A program made the translations under genes and the position numbers. Of a DNA stretch of 64,000 nt, positions 22,919 through 32,840 are shown piece after piece. Under the pieces are notes generated by a model. That model did no database searches. It saw only the letters and a program-made list of their open reading frames with translations, and was not told the DNA's origin. The stretch comes from Astrocystis sublimbata (lineage: Eukaryota; Ascomycota; Sordariomycetes; Xylariales; Xylariaceae). Location: the NCBI GenBank assembly GCA_022453515.1, contig JAJNNY010000026.1, positions 1 through 64,000 on the forward strand, given 5' to 3'. How positions within the stretch are numbered: the stretch's first letter is position 1; each line of letters opens with the position of its first letter.

Positions 22919-25900
22919 TCATTTGAAAACCTCATCGACCTCACTCAATATGTCGAATACCGCTGCTCTAACGAGTGTTGACTTCTCGGAGCATTTGACA
23001 TCGAGAATGATATTACGGTAATCGTCAACCATACCATCTAGCATGACCTCGGTGTGAAGTTTCAAGTCTTCATGGATGTCTCTTGGCATCTTCGAGAGCT
23101 TAACCTTGGCTGGCTTGTAACAGCTCATCAGCATGGCTCGACTATTCTCTCCAATCTCGGCATTCATCTCAAGCTTGATACGAGCAAATACGCCGCGACC
23201 TATAATATAATTATTAGAAGAATGTTTCGCATATTTAGAATGAATGGTATTGGTACCTTTGTCCTGTCCGCACTCCTCGTATTTTGGTCTCAGATATTCC
23301 TGAATCGCACTGGAAAAGTTTCTGTTCGCGCTCCGCTGCGTCTTTGCAATATCAGATACAAGCGAGGTGATTTTAGTGCCAAAACCGCTGCTGCGTGCTA
23401 TATCTAGGTCATGAAGCATGTTCATGATGTCGTGAAATGCAGCTCTCTCTTGGAGCCTGGACATAATGATGCCTTGGATGTTTTCTTGGTGCTCTTGGCA
23501 AGCCTTAGCATGAATCTCTAGAGCATCCGGAATCTTCTTGGTAAATATTGTTTCCCAGGCGTTACTGATACGTAGAAGGAACGGGGCGACCAAATCTGGA
23601 GGCAATTAGTCTACCTTGCAAAACAAAAAGAAGTCTGGGCTACCAACCTTGGTTGAAGTCTTGAGGTCCTGCTTTAGGTGTGAACACTCCGCTGCCACGA
23701 GTTAGCATTTGGCGAGAATTCACATGACACGGGGACTTACTGGCGACGAAGGGTTGCTCTGTAGCTCCCGCAAGGTAAGCCCCCATCACCCCGCTTGTTA
23801 GTTGGCCATTTGTGAGCAATAGCTGAAGCACAGCCAGCAGCATGAATTGCTGCCCCCTGGAAACACTTGAAGATTGCATTCATGTCGTTGGTCAACTGGT
23901 GATTAAGGCCTTCGTTGGCAATCGTAAGGCGCTGCTTCTCTGTTAGTTTGGCTTCTATCTTCTTGGGGAAACAGCATAATACCATACCTTTCGGAGCTGC
24001 TCGACTTGTATATTTACCCATTTCATCTCAGCTTTCTTGTCCTCATCACTGAGGTAGAATTCGGTACTCTTCTTGGAGGACCAGAGATAGAGTGAGCCGA
24101 GGGTCTGAGAAAGGTCATTCAGGAAGGACTTGGCGTTGCGAAATCTTATTGCCTCAGTCAACCTTCTGACGTGGATTCTGAGCTGTGGAATATCTGTATC
24201 ATCAACGTCGTTGAAACCGTCCGCTACCTCCTTACTGCATAGTTTCTGGTAGGCTCGACTACTGACACAGAAGACAGGCAATGCGGTCGCGACTTGTTCG
24301 TAATCGCGGAGTCCTTCCACCCTGTCCGAGTTCTCGTTGGTATTGTCGGCTTCGTGTTGGTCAAGTCTATCACTGTTAGACATGAAGAAGAAGCCCCCTC
24401 CTTCTCTTCCCCGGGAAAAAAAGGAAACAAGTACATGTTGGCTGAATGACTTACTCTTTCAGACCGAGAGAAAATTGCTCGCGAATCGCTCGCTTGGAGC
24501 ATTCATTTCGTCTGGCAATACACCCAACATGAAGCCTCTCCTTGAGTGTCTCAACTTCCTCTTCGAGGTCATACAGTCGGGTCTGTTCATCGTCTATCTT
24601 GTCCCCGAGAGTTATCTTCTCGTTGGCCGCCGCACTTTTCTTAGACCTGAGATAGTCAGTCATCCGCTGGATGTCCTGCTGTGTCAAGTGATGATCAGCG
24701 GGAAAATCGGGCATGTCTTTCTCTAGGTCGCGCCAATGGTCTTCAGCAGAAACCCATTCAGCATCCTCCTGTCCTTCATCTGCACTGTTTTTTAGCTTGC
24801 GTCGTCTGCTAGCTCTTGGGAGATGAGCTCCCATCTTTCGCTTTGTGGGTGTTACTTTCGGCGGGGTGACTGTTTTCCCCCTCAATTGTTGAGTCCTGCA
24901 TCTATCATAACGATCAATGTGGGAATCCACCTCGTCGACATATTTTTGGATCGCATTCCATCGCCCGGAAATCTTTTCAAGCTCTGAAGATGACCTCAAT
25001 GCATGAAGCCTGCGTATGGCATTGTTCAGTTTACTGGCGTCCTCAGCCAGACCCAATGCATCTGCTGCCTCATCGACGTTGATGTCATCTGTCTTTGAGC
25101 AGACAAATGTTACGTTCGAATAGTTCCCATCCAACTTCAGTTGCTGCTTAAATCTCGTTCCGAGAAGTCTTTGAGCGGCCAGGTCATCGACAGCTCTGGT
25201 AGCCATGGAGACAACGAATAAAGCGTCGCATTTCTCGATATACTTCCCAGCAACAGACGCTCGTGCTGCATTAGAGTCTTGTCCGCCAGGCTGAAGAGAA
25301 TTGACAAGGACATCAGCAACCATACTTGCACGATATTGCGGTGGACAAGGGTATGGATAAGGTAAATCAACGGTGTTTCAGGATAATAACAGCAAAGATT
25401 TCGAGATGAACTTACAAGGTCGACAATGACAGCACCAGTCGTGAGAACATCAGCTTTACTGCGGATGCGAACAACTTTGATCAGAGGCCATAGATCCATG
25501 TCATATGTCGTTTCTTCCTCACCACTGTCGTCCTCGTCGCTGTGGTTCGCATGGCTATCATCACCTTCGTTGCCACCCTCTTCTTCTTCTTCGCCGTTCT
25601 CTTCTACGTCACCATCTTCTCCATCGATTCTTTCACTGGCGGACTGAGCGAAACTCATCTTCTTTCTGCTTTCTATATAAAGCTTCAGGGCCTTGTGTAG
25701 CTTGTTAGCCGTGGGTTTCTGTATGGTCATTGTCGTACCGAGCAATGGTTCCACAGCGTAATGAGCAGCGAGCTCTTCCACGCTCGTGTCTTCTAGGTCA
25801 TCATGAGTGAGATTGGGATAGACGGCTTGGATCTTGGCCCATGCGATCGCGACTTCTGGTTCTTGAAGCTTGGTTTCAAGGGACTTGTCCTCAGACGATT

Positions 25901-26655
25901 GATCAAGATCACTAAATATATACTGCAGCTCACGGAGCCAGTCGTCCTCGGAAATGAACTCGACTTCAGCAACATATTTATGATCGGGATTTTCCGATGA
26001 GTTCCACGATAATTCGGTGACCACAGACGTACAAGCCCGAAAGCAGTTAGTCGGTACCTTGAAAGAATGGGAGTCAGCTTCGCTCATAAGGTGAAAGGAG
26101 AGCACACGAGGATCGACTTTGCAAGCACGCGAATGGATTCCCTCAACTCACTAGCTTCTTTTCGCCTAATAGAGCGTTGATAAGAGAGCTTTTGCCGTGT
26201 CCGGTAGCACCGACAACGCCAATGGTAGTTGCGGGAATCTCCGTTCTCTCTTGAAGATTTTGGATCGACAACAAACGTGCGTTGTCAGCAGAATCTGTAT
26301 CCGACTTCAAGACTTGCATCAACTTCCCCAGGAAGTGCGCACTAGTAGCTTGATAACGGCCGAGCACATCTACTTCAGTGGATTTCATTGCCAGTTGCAG
26401 GCGTGAAAACACACTACCTGAGTCGGTGGCCTGGCCAGGCTGATGAAGATCATGCTGATACCCCGAAGCTTCACCACGACTTAAGCCGAGTTGGTTCTCC
26501 TCCTGACTGTGTCCTGTTTGGCGTCTATCTCTGCGTTCTCTGAAACGACCCTGGAAAGATCCAACAAGTCCATTATCTGACTTGGTGCTCAGAGTACCGT
26601 TGCGCGCACCCATGGGCGGGCACGTGCCGGACCTGTTCAGATTGGCTCTCCACAT
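22919..26655 (-). CDS. Large P-loop GTPase, nuclear GTPase SLIP-GC-like
   Basis: Eight exons (26655-26152, 26057-25416, 25290-24455, 24372-23988, 23931-23741, 23691-23648, 23595-23257, 23199-22919) sum to 1074 codons, 1073 residues, with every junction in phase. The G1 P-loop GATGHGKS is at 149-156. It is followed by the family-like VPTNCFRACTSVVTELSWN, where the Thr can serve as switch I. The G3 box DLPGGQDSN starts near 381 and is created by the second splice. The G4-like SKTD is at 447-450. An acidic low-complexity insert (Glu/Asp/Gly) lies near 310-345. A Lys/Arg-rich segment and a predicted coiled coil (about 560-630) follow. The C-terminal helical region includes DLVAPFLLRISNAWE. This arrangement matches proteins annotated in fungi as SLIP-GC-like, dynamin-superfamily relatives. 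The cellular role in fungi is unknown to me. Confidence 0.82.
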
Positions 26656-27959
26656 GTTGGCTGTGTTGCGGATGAAATGCTAAAGAATGAGGCACATCCC
26701 TAGGCGCAAACAGGTTCAGATGAAATAGTGAATGTGTAATGGATAGTGATCAATGCGAGCACCAGTTGCGTAGGTCAGCGAGTCTCACGTCTTGCCTTCG
26801 CTCAATTGTTCGCGCGGGGCTGTTGGACAATTTCTTGCTGGGCTTTTGGGTCAGGTGCAAGAACTTGCACTATTGTTCGTTATGCTCAGCACCTCAAGCG
26901 TAGGCCAAGACCTCAGCTCAATAGTACCTAGTACCAGTCAGGATATTGTGTCATACCTTCATGCGAAAGATATGACAGGGTAGGTACTGCAAACTACCAG
27001 ACGCAATGTCGATAATTGAGCAGGTAGTTGCTAAAGTGAGATGAAGGATGGGATCCAAGGCTGCATCTTAGCAGCCGCGATGTTGAAGTGGAAGAATATG
27101 AGTGGAAGAGGAGAATGCTGAATCAGTATAGAAGCTATTGGGAGGTCTCAAGTTCTTGCCAAACTTGGGTGGTAAGCTTAAATGTATTAGTGAGATAGAT
27201 GGCTGGTTAAAGCTAGGAATTTTCCGAGGATCGAAGAACAATGAAGAAGGAGGAAAGTGGTTCAGGAGGACCGTTGGCAAAGAAGAGTGTGTATGCTAAT
27301 ATCAGAGAGGTAAGGAAGCAGGAATGTGTGATTTTTCGCAGAATGAACTCCTAGATATTACACGCCAATATGAACCAACCGTGTAGTGAGGAAGTTTGGC
27401 AACACGTCCTCACCAATGGTACTAGGCAGCTTTCATTTGAGAAAAAGCTAGGTGTTGAAGGGAATAGCGTACTTGAAATGTAATGCAAATTAATCAAGTA
27501 ATTGCTACTCATGAGTACTTCTCTTCTTCCGTGTTGGTCGACGATGAGATGTAAGTTGAGCACTTTGGTAGCCTGAGGCAGCTACGGTTGATGCCTCAGT
27601 TATCCCTGTCAGTATGAGCTACCCTGTAAGGTGTACTTACCATCTTAGGTAAGGCAACTACTCGCAAGGTATCTACCTAGAGCTTGTATCCATTGATGCC
27701 CCACATCTAGCGTCACCGCCTACATAGTACCAAACACAGACAAGACCTTTGAAGGCAGGGGCAGGAGGTAGGTACCTACAGCTAAGCTAGAGTAGGTACA
27801 TTATTAGGTACCTACTTAGTACCTACCTTCTAGGAGGTATCTGGCGATACATCTTGCTGCTTTATTCTTGGAATCAGTTACTAGGTACCATCGCATTGCA
27901 ACTTTGCCACCACAACATGAGCTTCTAGCCTTACACAGAAAACAGAGGAGCGCATCAAC
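26656..27959. other. Divergent intergenic region, GTPase / CFIm25
   Basis: 1.3 kb lies between the divergent ATGs at 26655 and 27960. The part from 27600 to 27850 is dense in CTACCTA/TAGGTACCTA motifs. Short frames on both strands lack any family resemblance. Confidence 0.6.
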
Positions 27960-28837
27960 ATGTCCACAGTCACAACAACCGCGCTGCAAAGCGCCCATCC
28001 CCCCACGATACCTCTCCCTTTCAACGCCAACCAGCCGACCACCATCCGCCTGTACCCGCTATCGAACTACACATTTGGCGTCAAGGAGACACAGCCAGAG
28101 GAGGACCCGTCCGTCATCGCGCGACTGAAGCGCCTCGAGGAGCACTACTCGGCCCATGGCATGCGCCGCACATGCGAGGGCATCCTCGTCTGCCACGAGC
28201 ACAACCACCCGCACATATTGATGCTGCAGATCGCCAACGCCTTCTTCAAGCTACCTGGCGACTACCTGCGGCCTGAGGACGACGAGGTCGAGGGCTTCAA
28301 GACGCGCCTGGACGAGCGCCTGGCCCCCGTCGGCCGCCTCGGCGAGGGCGAGGAGGCCGCCAACTGGCAGATCGGCGACTGTCTGGCCCAGTGGTGGCGG
28401 CCCAACTTCGAGACGTTCATGTACCCCTTCATCCCAGCCCACATCACGCGGCCCAAGGAATGCAAGAAGCTCTACTTTATCCAGCTTCCGGAGAGCAGTA
28501 CGTAAACCGGCATTGTTGCCGCCTCATGTTATCAGTGTGAATGTGCACGACTAATGCTCAGCTATTTACTACAGAAATCCTCAGCGTCCCCAAGAACATG
28601 AAGCTGCTGGCTGTGCCTCTCTTCGAACTCTACGATAACACAGCTCGCTACGGTCCCCAGCTCTCAGCAATCCCACACCTGCTAAGTCGGTATAACTTCG
28701 AGTTCGTGAATGAGGCTGGAGAGGTGGTCGCTGCGACTCCGGGAATTGGCCCTGACGGGTATGTACCCAAGACAAAGGTGCTTTCCGGTGGAGACGAGGA
28801 CATGAAGGATGTGAAGGCGGAGAATGGCGCGAGCTGA
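27960..28837 (+). CDS. Pre-mRNA cleavage factor Im 25-kDa subunit (CFIm25/NUDT21)
   Basis: CFIm25 binds UGUA elements in pre-mRNA and guides poly(A)-site choice as part of cleavage factor I in the nucleus. Two exons (27960-28497, 28575-28837) with a 77-nt intron (GTACGT donor, CTACAG acceptor) give 266 residues. The Nudix-type fold region runs from about residue 30 (IRLYPLSNYTFGVKE) to the end. It includes RRTCEGILVCHEHNHPHILMLQ, FFKLPGDYLRPEDDEVEGFK and, across the splice, KILSVPKNMKLLAVPLFELYDN, all strong family segments. As usual for this subunit the catalytic Nudix glutamates are not kept, so it binds rather than hydrolyses. The C-terminal tail is fungal-specific and acidic. It is convergent with the YjbQ gene, 216 bases away. 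Confidence 0.95.
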
Positions 28838-29053
28838 GCCATTGTTATATGGGGCATTGATCGTACGTTGGGGACAAGGTTATCTGTAATACCACGGCGT
28901 AAGGCGTCATCAAGAATTTGGCGCAGACAGCAAACAGGATGCTGGCCCATTCACGCCAGCTTTATAGACATGCAATTGAACTTGAGACTGTGTATATTTC
29001 AGGAACGGGTGTGGGTATACGGATCATTTCCCCTCTCCTCTTACACACACGGC

Positions 29054-29827
29054 TCAGGCCTTCTCTCCTTGAATCGTCGCCATCACCCGGCGTCTCGAGG
29101 GGTCAGTTCGGAACTCGAGATACCAAATGCCCTGCCACGTTCCGGTTGCCTGCTAGAGTCAACAACCACAGGTATGCAAGATGCTGTTTCTTACGGGGAG
29201 ACCTACCAGTTTTCCGTCCTTGATGGGGATAGTAACACTGGCGCCGATCAATGCGCTCTTGACGTGAGCCTGTGTGCAGAGCATGTCAACTTGAGAAGAA
29301 TTCTCATGCTATCTTCACTCCTCTCCACCGAACTGGTCGAGACGTACCGGCATGTCATCGGGTCCCTCGGCGCTATGTCTGTACAGCTCTTGGCCCTTGG
29401 GACCAGCCTCAGGCACTATCCTATCCAGTGCGTCGCTCATGTCGGCGCGCACGTCTTCGTCCCAGTTCTCGTTGAGACTGAGCGCGGCGCTCGTGTGCTG
29501 GATGAACAGGTTGAGCAGGCCGACCTTGTACTGTCTGATCTCAGGCAGGGCCTCCAGGACCTCGGAGGTGACGAGGTAGGAGCCGCGCGACTTCGGCGGG
29601 AGCGAGAACTGCTTCTGGAACCACATGGTCACGGGCGCTGGTGTGCAAGGTGAAATTACGTCACGTTTGTGCACTGCTGCTCCGGGGGCTGAGCTGAAGG
29701 GATTGAGATAGGCGAGTGGGAGGGCCCAGAGATAATGGAACAGTCCTGGAAACAAGGAGACGAGAAGCAGGAAGAAGAGCGCGAGTGTGAGGAGATTCTG
29801 AGAAGAGGTCGAGGTGGATGACGGCAT
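29054..29827 (-). CDS. YjbQ/UPF0047-family protein with hydrophobic leader
   Basis: Three exons (29827-29348, 29269-29207, 29149-29054) give 212 residues. The core from Met68 (MWFQKQFSLPPKSRG) is about 145 residues, the size of the bacterial YjbQ family, for which thiamine-phosphate synthase activity has been reported in Escherichia coli. Conserved segments are LFIQHTSAALSLNENWDEDV, YRHSAEGPDDMP, and after splicing AHVKSALIGASVTIPIKDG and GTWQGIWYLEF. The His and Asp/Glu residues of the presumed metal site are present. The in-frame ATG at 29827 adds a 67-residue leader with a strong hydrophobic span (LLTLALFFLLLVSLFPGLF), which could be a membrane anchor or secretory signal. If the ATG at 29626 is used the protein is soluble. 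The last intron ends in CTAGCAG, a tandem acceptor; I used the CAG. Confidence 0.88.
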
Positions 29828-30405
29828 TTGCGATGCTGGCTTGGTTGCGGGTCAAGTTTGGTTGGTGTTTTTTGGTGGGGTTCCTTGCATGTTTGGGGGC
29901 AATTCGAGCACTTACTTGACTTGAGGTGCTGTCGTCGCAGCAAGCTCTAATCTACCAAAGGTATCTTGTTCCACCCATTGGACTTTGCGATATTTTGTTT
30001 TGTTTGAGCTCCGCAGTAGGTACCTACATAGAGTACAGTACATGCAATGTACACATCTCCCCTATCCTACTACTAGTATTAGGTAGGTACCTCTACCTAC
30101 CTACGTCGTACCTAGGTACTATGTATGTGCTTGTTGATTTTCATCTCATATGGCCGTTCGACGAAGACTGAGGTTCTAGCCACATTCACTGTTTGTTATG
30201 TCAAGCAGCCCAGGACACAGCAGGTGATTCTTACAGATAGGTAATTGGAGTGCTTGCTTGAAACGACGACTCTATCTCGTCTTGTAGTGGATTGATATGT
30301 ACAACAACTGGCCTTGCTCACGTGCAATTCGTCCAGTCCAGATAATCCAGGTACATTGCTGCGCTGTGCAGTGCGCCCAGCAGTTCCTCAAACAGTAGCA
30401 TTGGT
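29828..30405. other. Intergenic region upstream of YjbQ-family gene
   Basis: This holds the promoter of the YjbQ-family gene and the 3' flank of NDUFS6. It includes a run of TAGGTAGGTACC motifs at 30016-30118 with one exact TACCTAGGTA (30109-30118). No gene seen. Confidence 0.65.
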
Positions 30406-31092
30406 CTAGGCGAGCGGATATGACGTCTGGGGGAGGGATTCGAGATGCTTTCGGTTGTGCTCGTTGGCCTGGGATATGTCCTGTCAGCTCCGTCTATCCA
30501 ACATACGGCTCCTCTCCCCTTTCATCGGCTGTACGCCCCAGGTTCTCCTGGTGTCGACCGCCTGGGCACTTACATATGGAAGTCCGCAGTAGTTGCAGGT
30601 GGCTATCTCTGCCTTGTCCGTGTTGATGAAGATCTTGGGGTGTCCAGCAGGCCCGCCGCCTCCGTCACACGCCACCACGCGCTCGTGGGTCCAGCGGACG
30701 GGTTGCCTGTGGATGAGCTCGATGGCGGCCTGGGAAGCGGGCTTTGGGCCAGTTAACCACCGGCCAATTGGCTCCTATCGCGGTGCGTATCTCACCTGGA
30801 GGTCGAAATCGGTTTGCTCGAACCGGGGGCCGGCCATGGCGGTGGCGCGGGGCCGCTGGCTCCTCGACCAGATCTCGGTACGGTTGGGCGCCTGCTTGAG
30901 GCCGCGCTCACTGTTCTCGGCGAGCCCCAGGCTCTCTGCCTCGCCCGTCGTCTCGGGGGTAGTCTCACCCTTCACGCTGACCGGGTTCTGCTCACAGAGC
31001 CGGGCGGACACGGCGAAGGTGCGTCGGGCGGCGGCACATGATGTTGGCCTCGGAAGCCTGGCGGCGCTTCGGATCGGAATGCGCGATAGCAT
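30406..31092 (-). CDS. NADH:ubiquinone oxidoreductase zinc subunit (NDUFS6-type)
   Basis: This is an accessory zinc-binding subunit of mitochondrial complex I, in the matrix arm. Three exons (31092-30796, 30729-30574, 30468-30406) give 171 residues, close to the fungal 18-kDa form. The introns of 66 and 105 nt both fall in phase 0. Residues 1-35 are rich in Arg, Ala and Ser without acids (it starts MLSRIPIRSAARL), a mitochondrial presequence. The zinc domain runs from VACDGGGG through HPKIFINTDKAEIATCNYCGLPY, supplying the Cys, His and CX2C ligands of the family. The last exon encodes ANEHNRKHLESLPQTSYPLA, the usual C-terminus. The divergent partner is the MPP6-like gene. Confidence 0.95.
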
Positions 31093-31891
31093 TGTCGTCG
31101 GGAGGTGCAGTCAACGGAGGGAATCGGAATGACCCTAATAGAGGTGATCTAGATAGATGTTGGACCACGATATCGGGGATGTTGAGCACCTTACTCGGCG
31201 ATTGTAGCTTCGAGAGATGCGCCCGGGCTCGGGCCACACCGGGCATGCCTGCCACTGGGGAGACTGCGGCCGAGAAGGCCTAACCTTCCAAGGTTAGCTT
31301 GCAAGTATCTACTGTAGTCGGTAGGTAAGGCGACCTAGGCCAGCTCTGACTGGCCCAAGTAGAAAGTGTGGGTCTGCTGGTCGGGCTAGAAGGTATCACT
31401 GTGTCAGTAAGGTTAGGCTACGAGTACTTAAGGCATGTGCACCTTCCTCAGGGGCCAAGCCTGCCGAGCCTACCTACATGTAGGTACCCAAAGTATCTTA
31501 GGTCTGTGTCTATACCTTGGGTCCTTGGCTCCCTTGGTACAATATCTAGGTAGGTGGTGCGCGAAGGTACTTGTCGCAAAGTCTGATGTTGGGTCTCAAC
31601 GAAGTATTGTTTACACAGGCTGATGGGATTTCTTGTTTTTGATTCTCACCTCCCTCATCACAGCTTCACATTTATAAATCTTCGACTCCCACAAGCCGCC
31701 CACAGGTTCTCTGAGTGAAACATTGCCGTGACTGAGGCGCCAATCCTCCAACCTTTGCCCTCTTTGGCAATTGGCCTCCTCACCTTGTATCTTGCGAAGT
31801 CGAGCTGCTGAGGCACCCTTGCGCATCATCCCTTACCTACCTCTACCTGGCTCTATTCGCCGCGCGATACTCGCAGCAGAGGTCGCCCAAC
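31093..31891. promoter_or_regulatory. Shared divergent promoter region, NDUFS6 / MPP6-like
   Basis: 799 bases lie between the divergent ATGs at 31092 and 31892. The middle (31290-31560) is rich in TAGGTA-type repeats. I see no intervening gene. Confidence 0.6.
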
Positions 31892-32840
31892 ATGGCGTCC
31901 CCGGGCACTCCCAAGACCATGTCTTCCAGACTACTGACTATGAAGTTCATGCAGAGAGCCGCTGCTTCGACACCCTCTTCCGCCCCGAGCACTCCCACTC
32001 CCCCGCCCAGTGATCAATCCAGCAAGCGTCGCAAGGTCTCCCACAACGACACGCCGTCAAAGAGCGTAGACTCGATTGTAAACCAAGCGGCTATCAGGAA
32101 GGCCATCGCCGACGAGGAGAAGAAAGTCGAGCGTGCTAAGCTCAAGCGTGCTGAGGAGTTGGGCGACGCCCACTGGGTGCTTGAGGTGCCTCCGCAGACC
32201 AGGATCCTTGCGCCGCGACCCCCCTTGAATGTTGTACAGGTTGGCTTTGCGCAGATCGACTCCTCTGCTGCGACCGGAGATGATTCCGATTCAGACGGTA
32301 TCTCACATGACAGTGTACCAGCCCTCCGGCGATACAACATGGACAAGAAAATGGTGTGTCATACAACTTCATGGGCATGGTCGGACGGTGTTCTTGCCAT
32401 TTGCCGTCTGCCACCTGTCCCTATCTTGGCTGACATTGATTCAGAAAACAAAACAATCTACGAAAAATGACAGTGACTCAGACTCCGATTCAGGCTCTGA
32501 TTCCGATTCCGATTCCGACTCTGGCAATTCGTCGTCGCAAGAAACCTCCGGGCGACAGTCGTTCGGCTCCAATTCACAGCCCTCTTCTACGACGCAATCC
32601 CCCGCTCGGAAGGTGCCGAAGAGAAAGAAAAGCCTAGAGCAGCTCAAGGCCAAAGAATTCGCAGAGAAGCGACGGAAGAAGGAGATTAAGCTGAGTAAAC
32701 AAATAGGTGCGATTTCGTCTATCTCGTCAGGAGGCGGACCCTCCCCGCGTCAGACCGTGAACTTCACTTGTTTCAAATGTGGACAGGCTGGCCACAAAGC
32801 CTTAGACTGCAAACAAAACGGAAACCGGCAGAAACGATAG
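31892..32840 (+). CDS. MPP6-like nuclear exosome cofactor with C-terminal CCHC zinc knuckle
   Basis: Two exons (31892-32353 and 32445-32840; 91-nt intron, GTGTGT donor, ATTCAG acceptor) give 285 residues. Residues about 10-21 (MSSRLLTMKFMQ) are the signature of M-phase phosphoprotein 6, which helps dock the Mtr4 helicase on the nuclear RNA exosome. A conserved helix segment, ELGDAHWVLEVPP, follows near 90. After the splice is an Asp/Ser repeat stretch of about 20 residues, then a Lys-rich helical part. Near the C-terminus is one retroviral-type zinc knuckle, CFKCGQAGHKALDC (CX2CX4HX4C), a single-stranded nucleic-acid binder. The intron is well supported: both phases agree and reading through it hits a stop. 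A nuclear RNA-surveillance role is inferred from the MPP6 motif. Confidence 0.85.

Noticed and set aside
28868..29653. 261-codon open frame on the plus strand
   Set aside because: It lies opposite the spliced YjbQ-family gene, whose three minus-strand exons have splice signals and family motifs. The plus-strand peptide has no recognisable feature.
30593..31132. 179-codon plus-strand frame
   Set aside because: Antisense to the NDUFS6 gene, whose zinc ligands and splice sites are clear.
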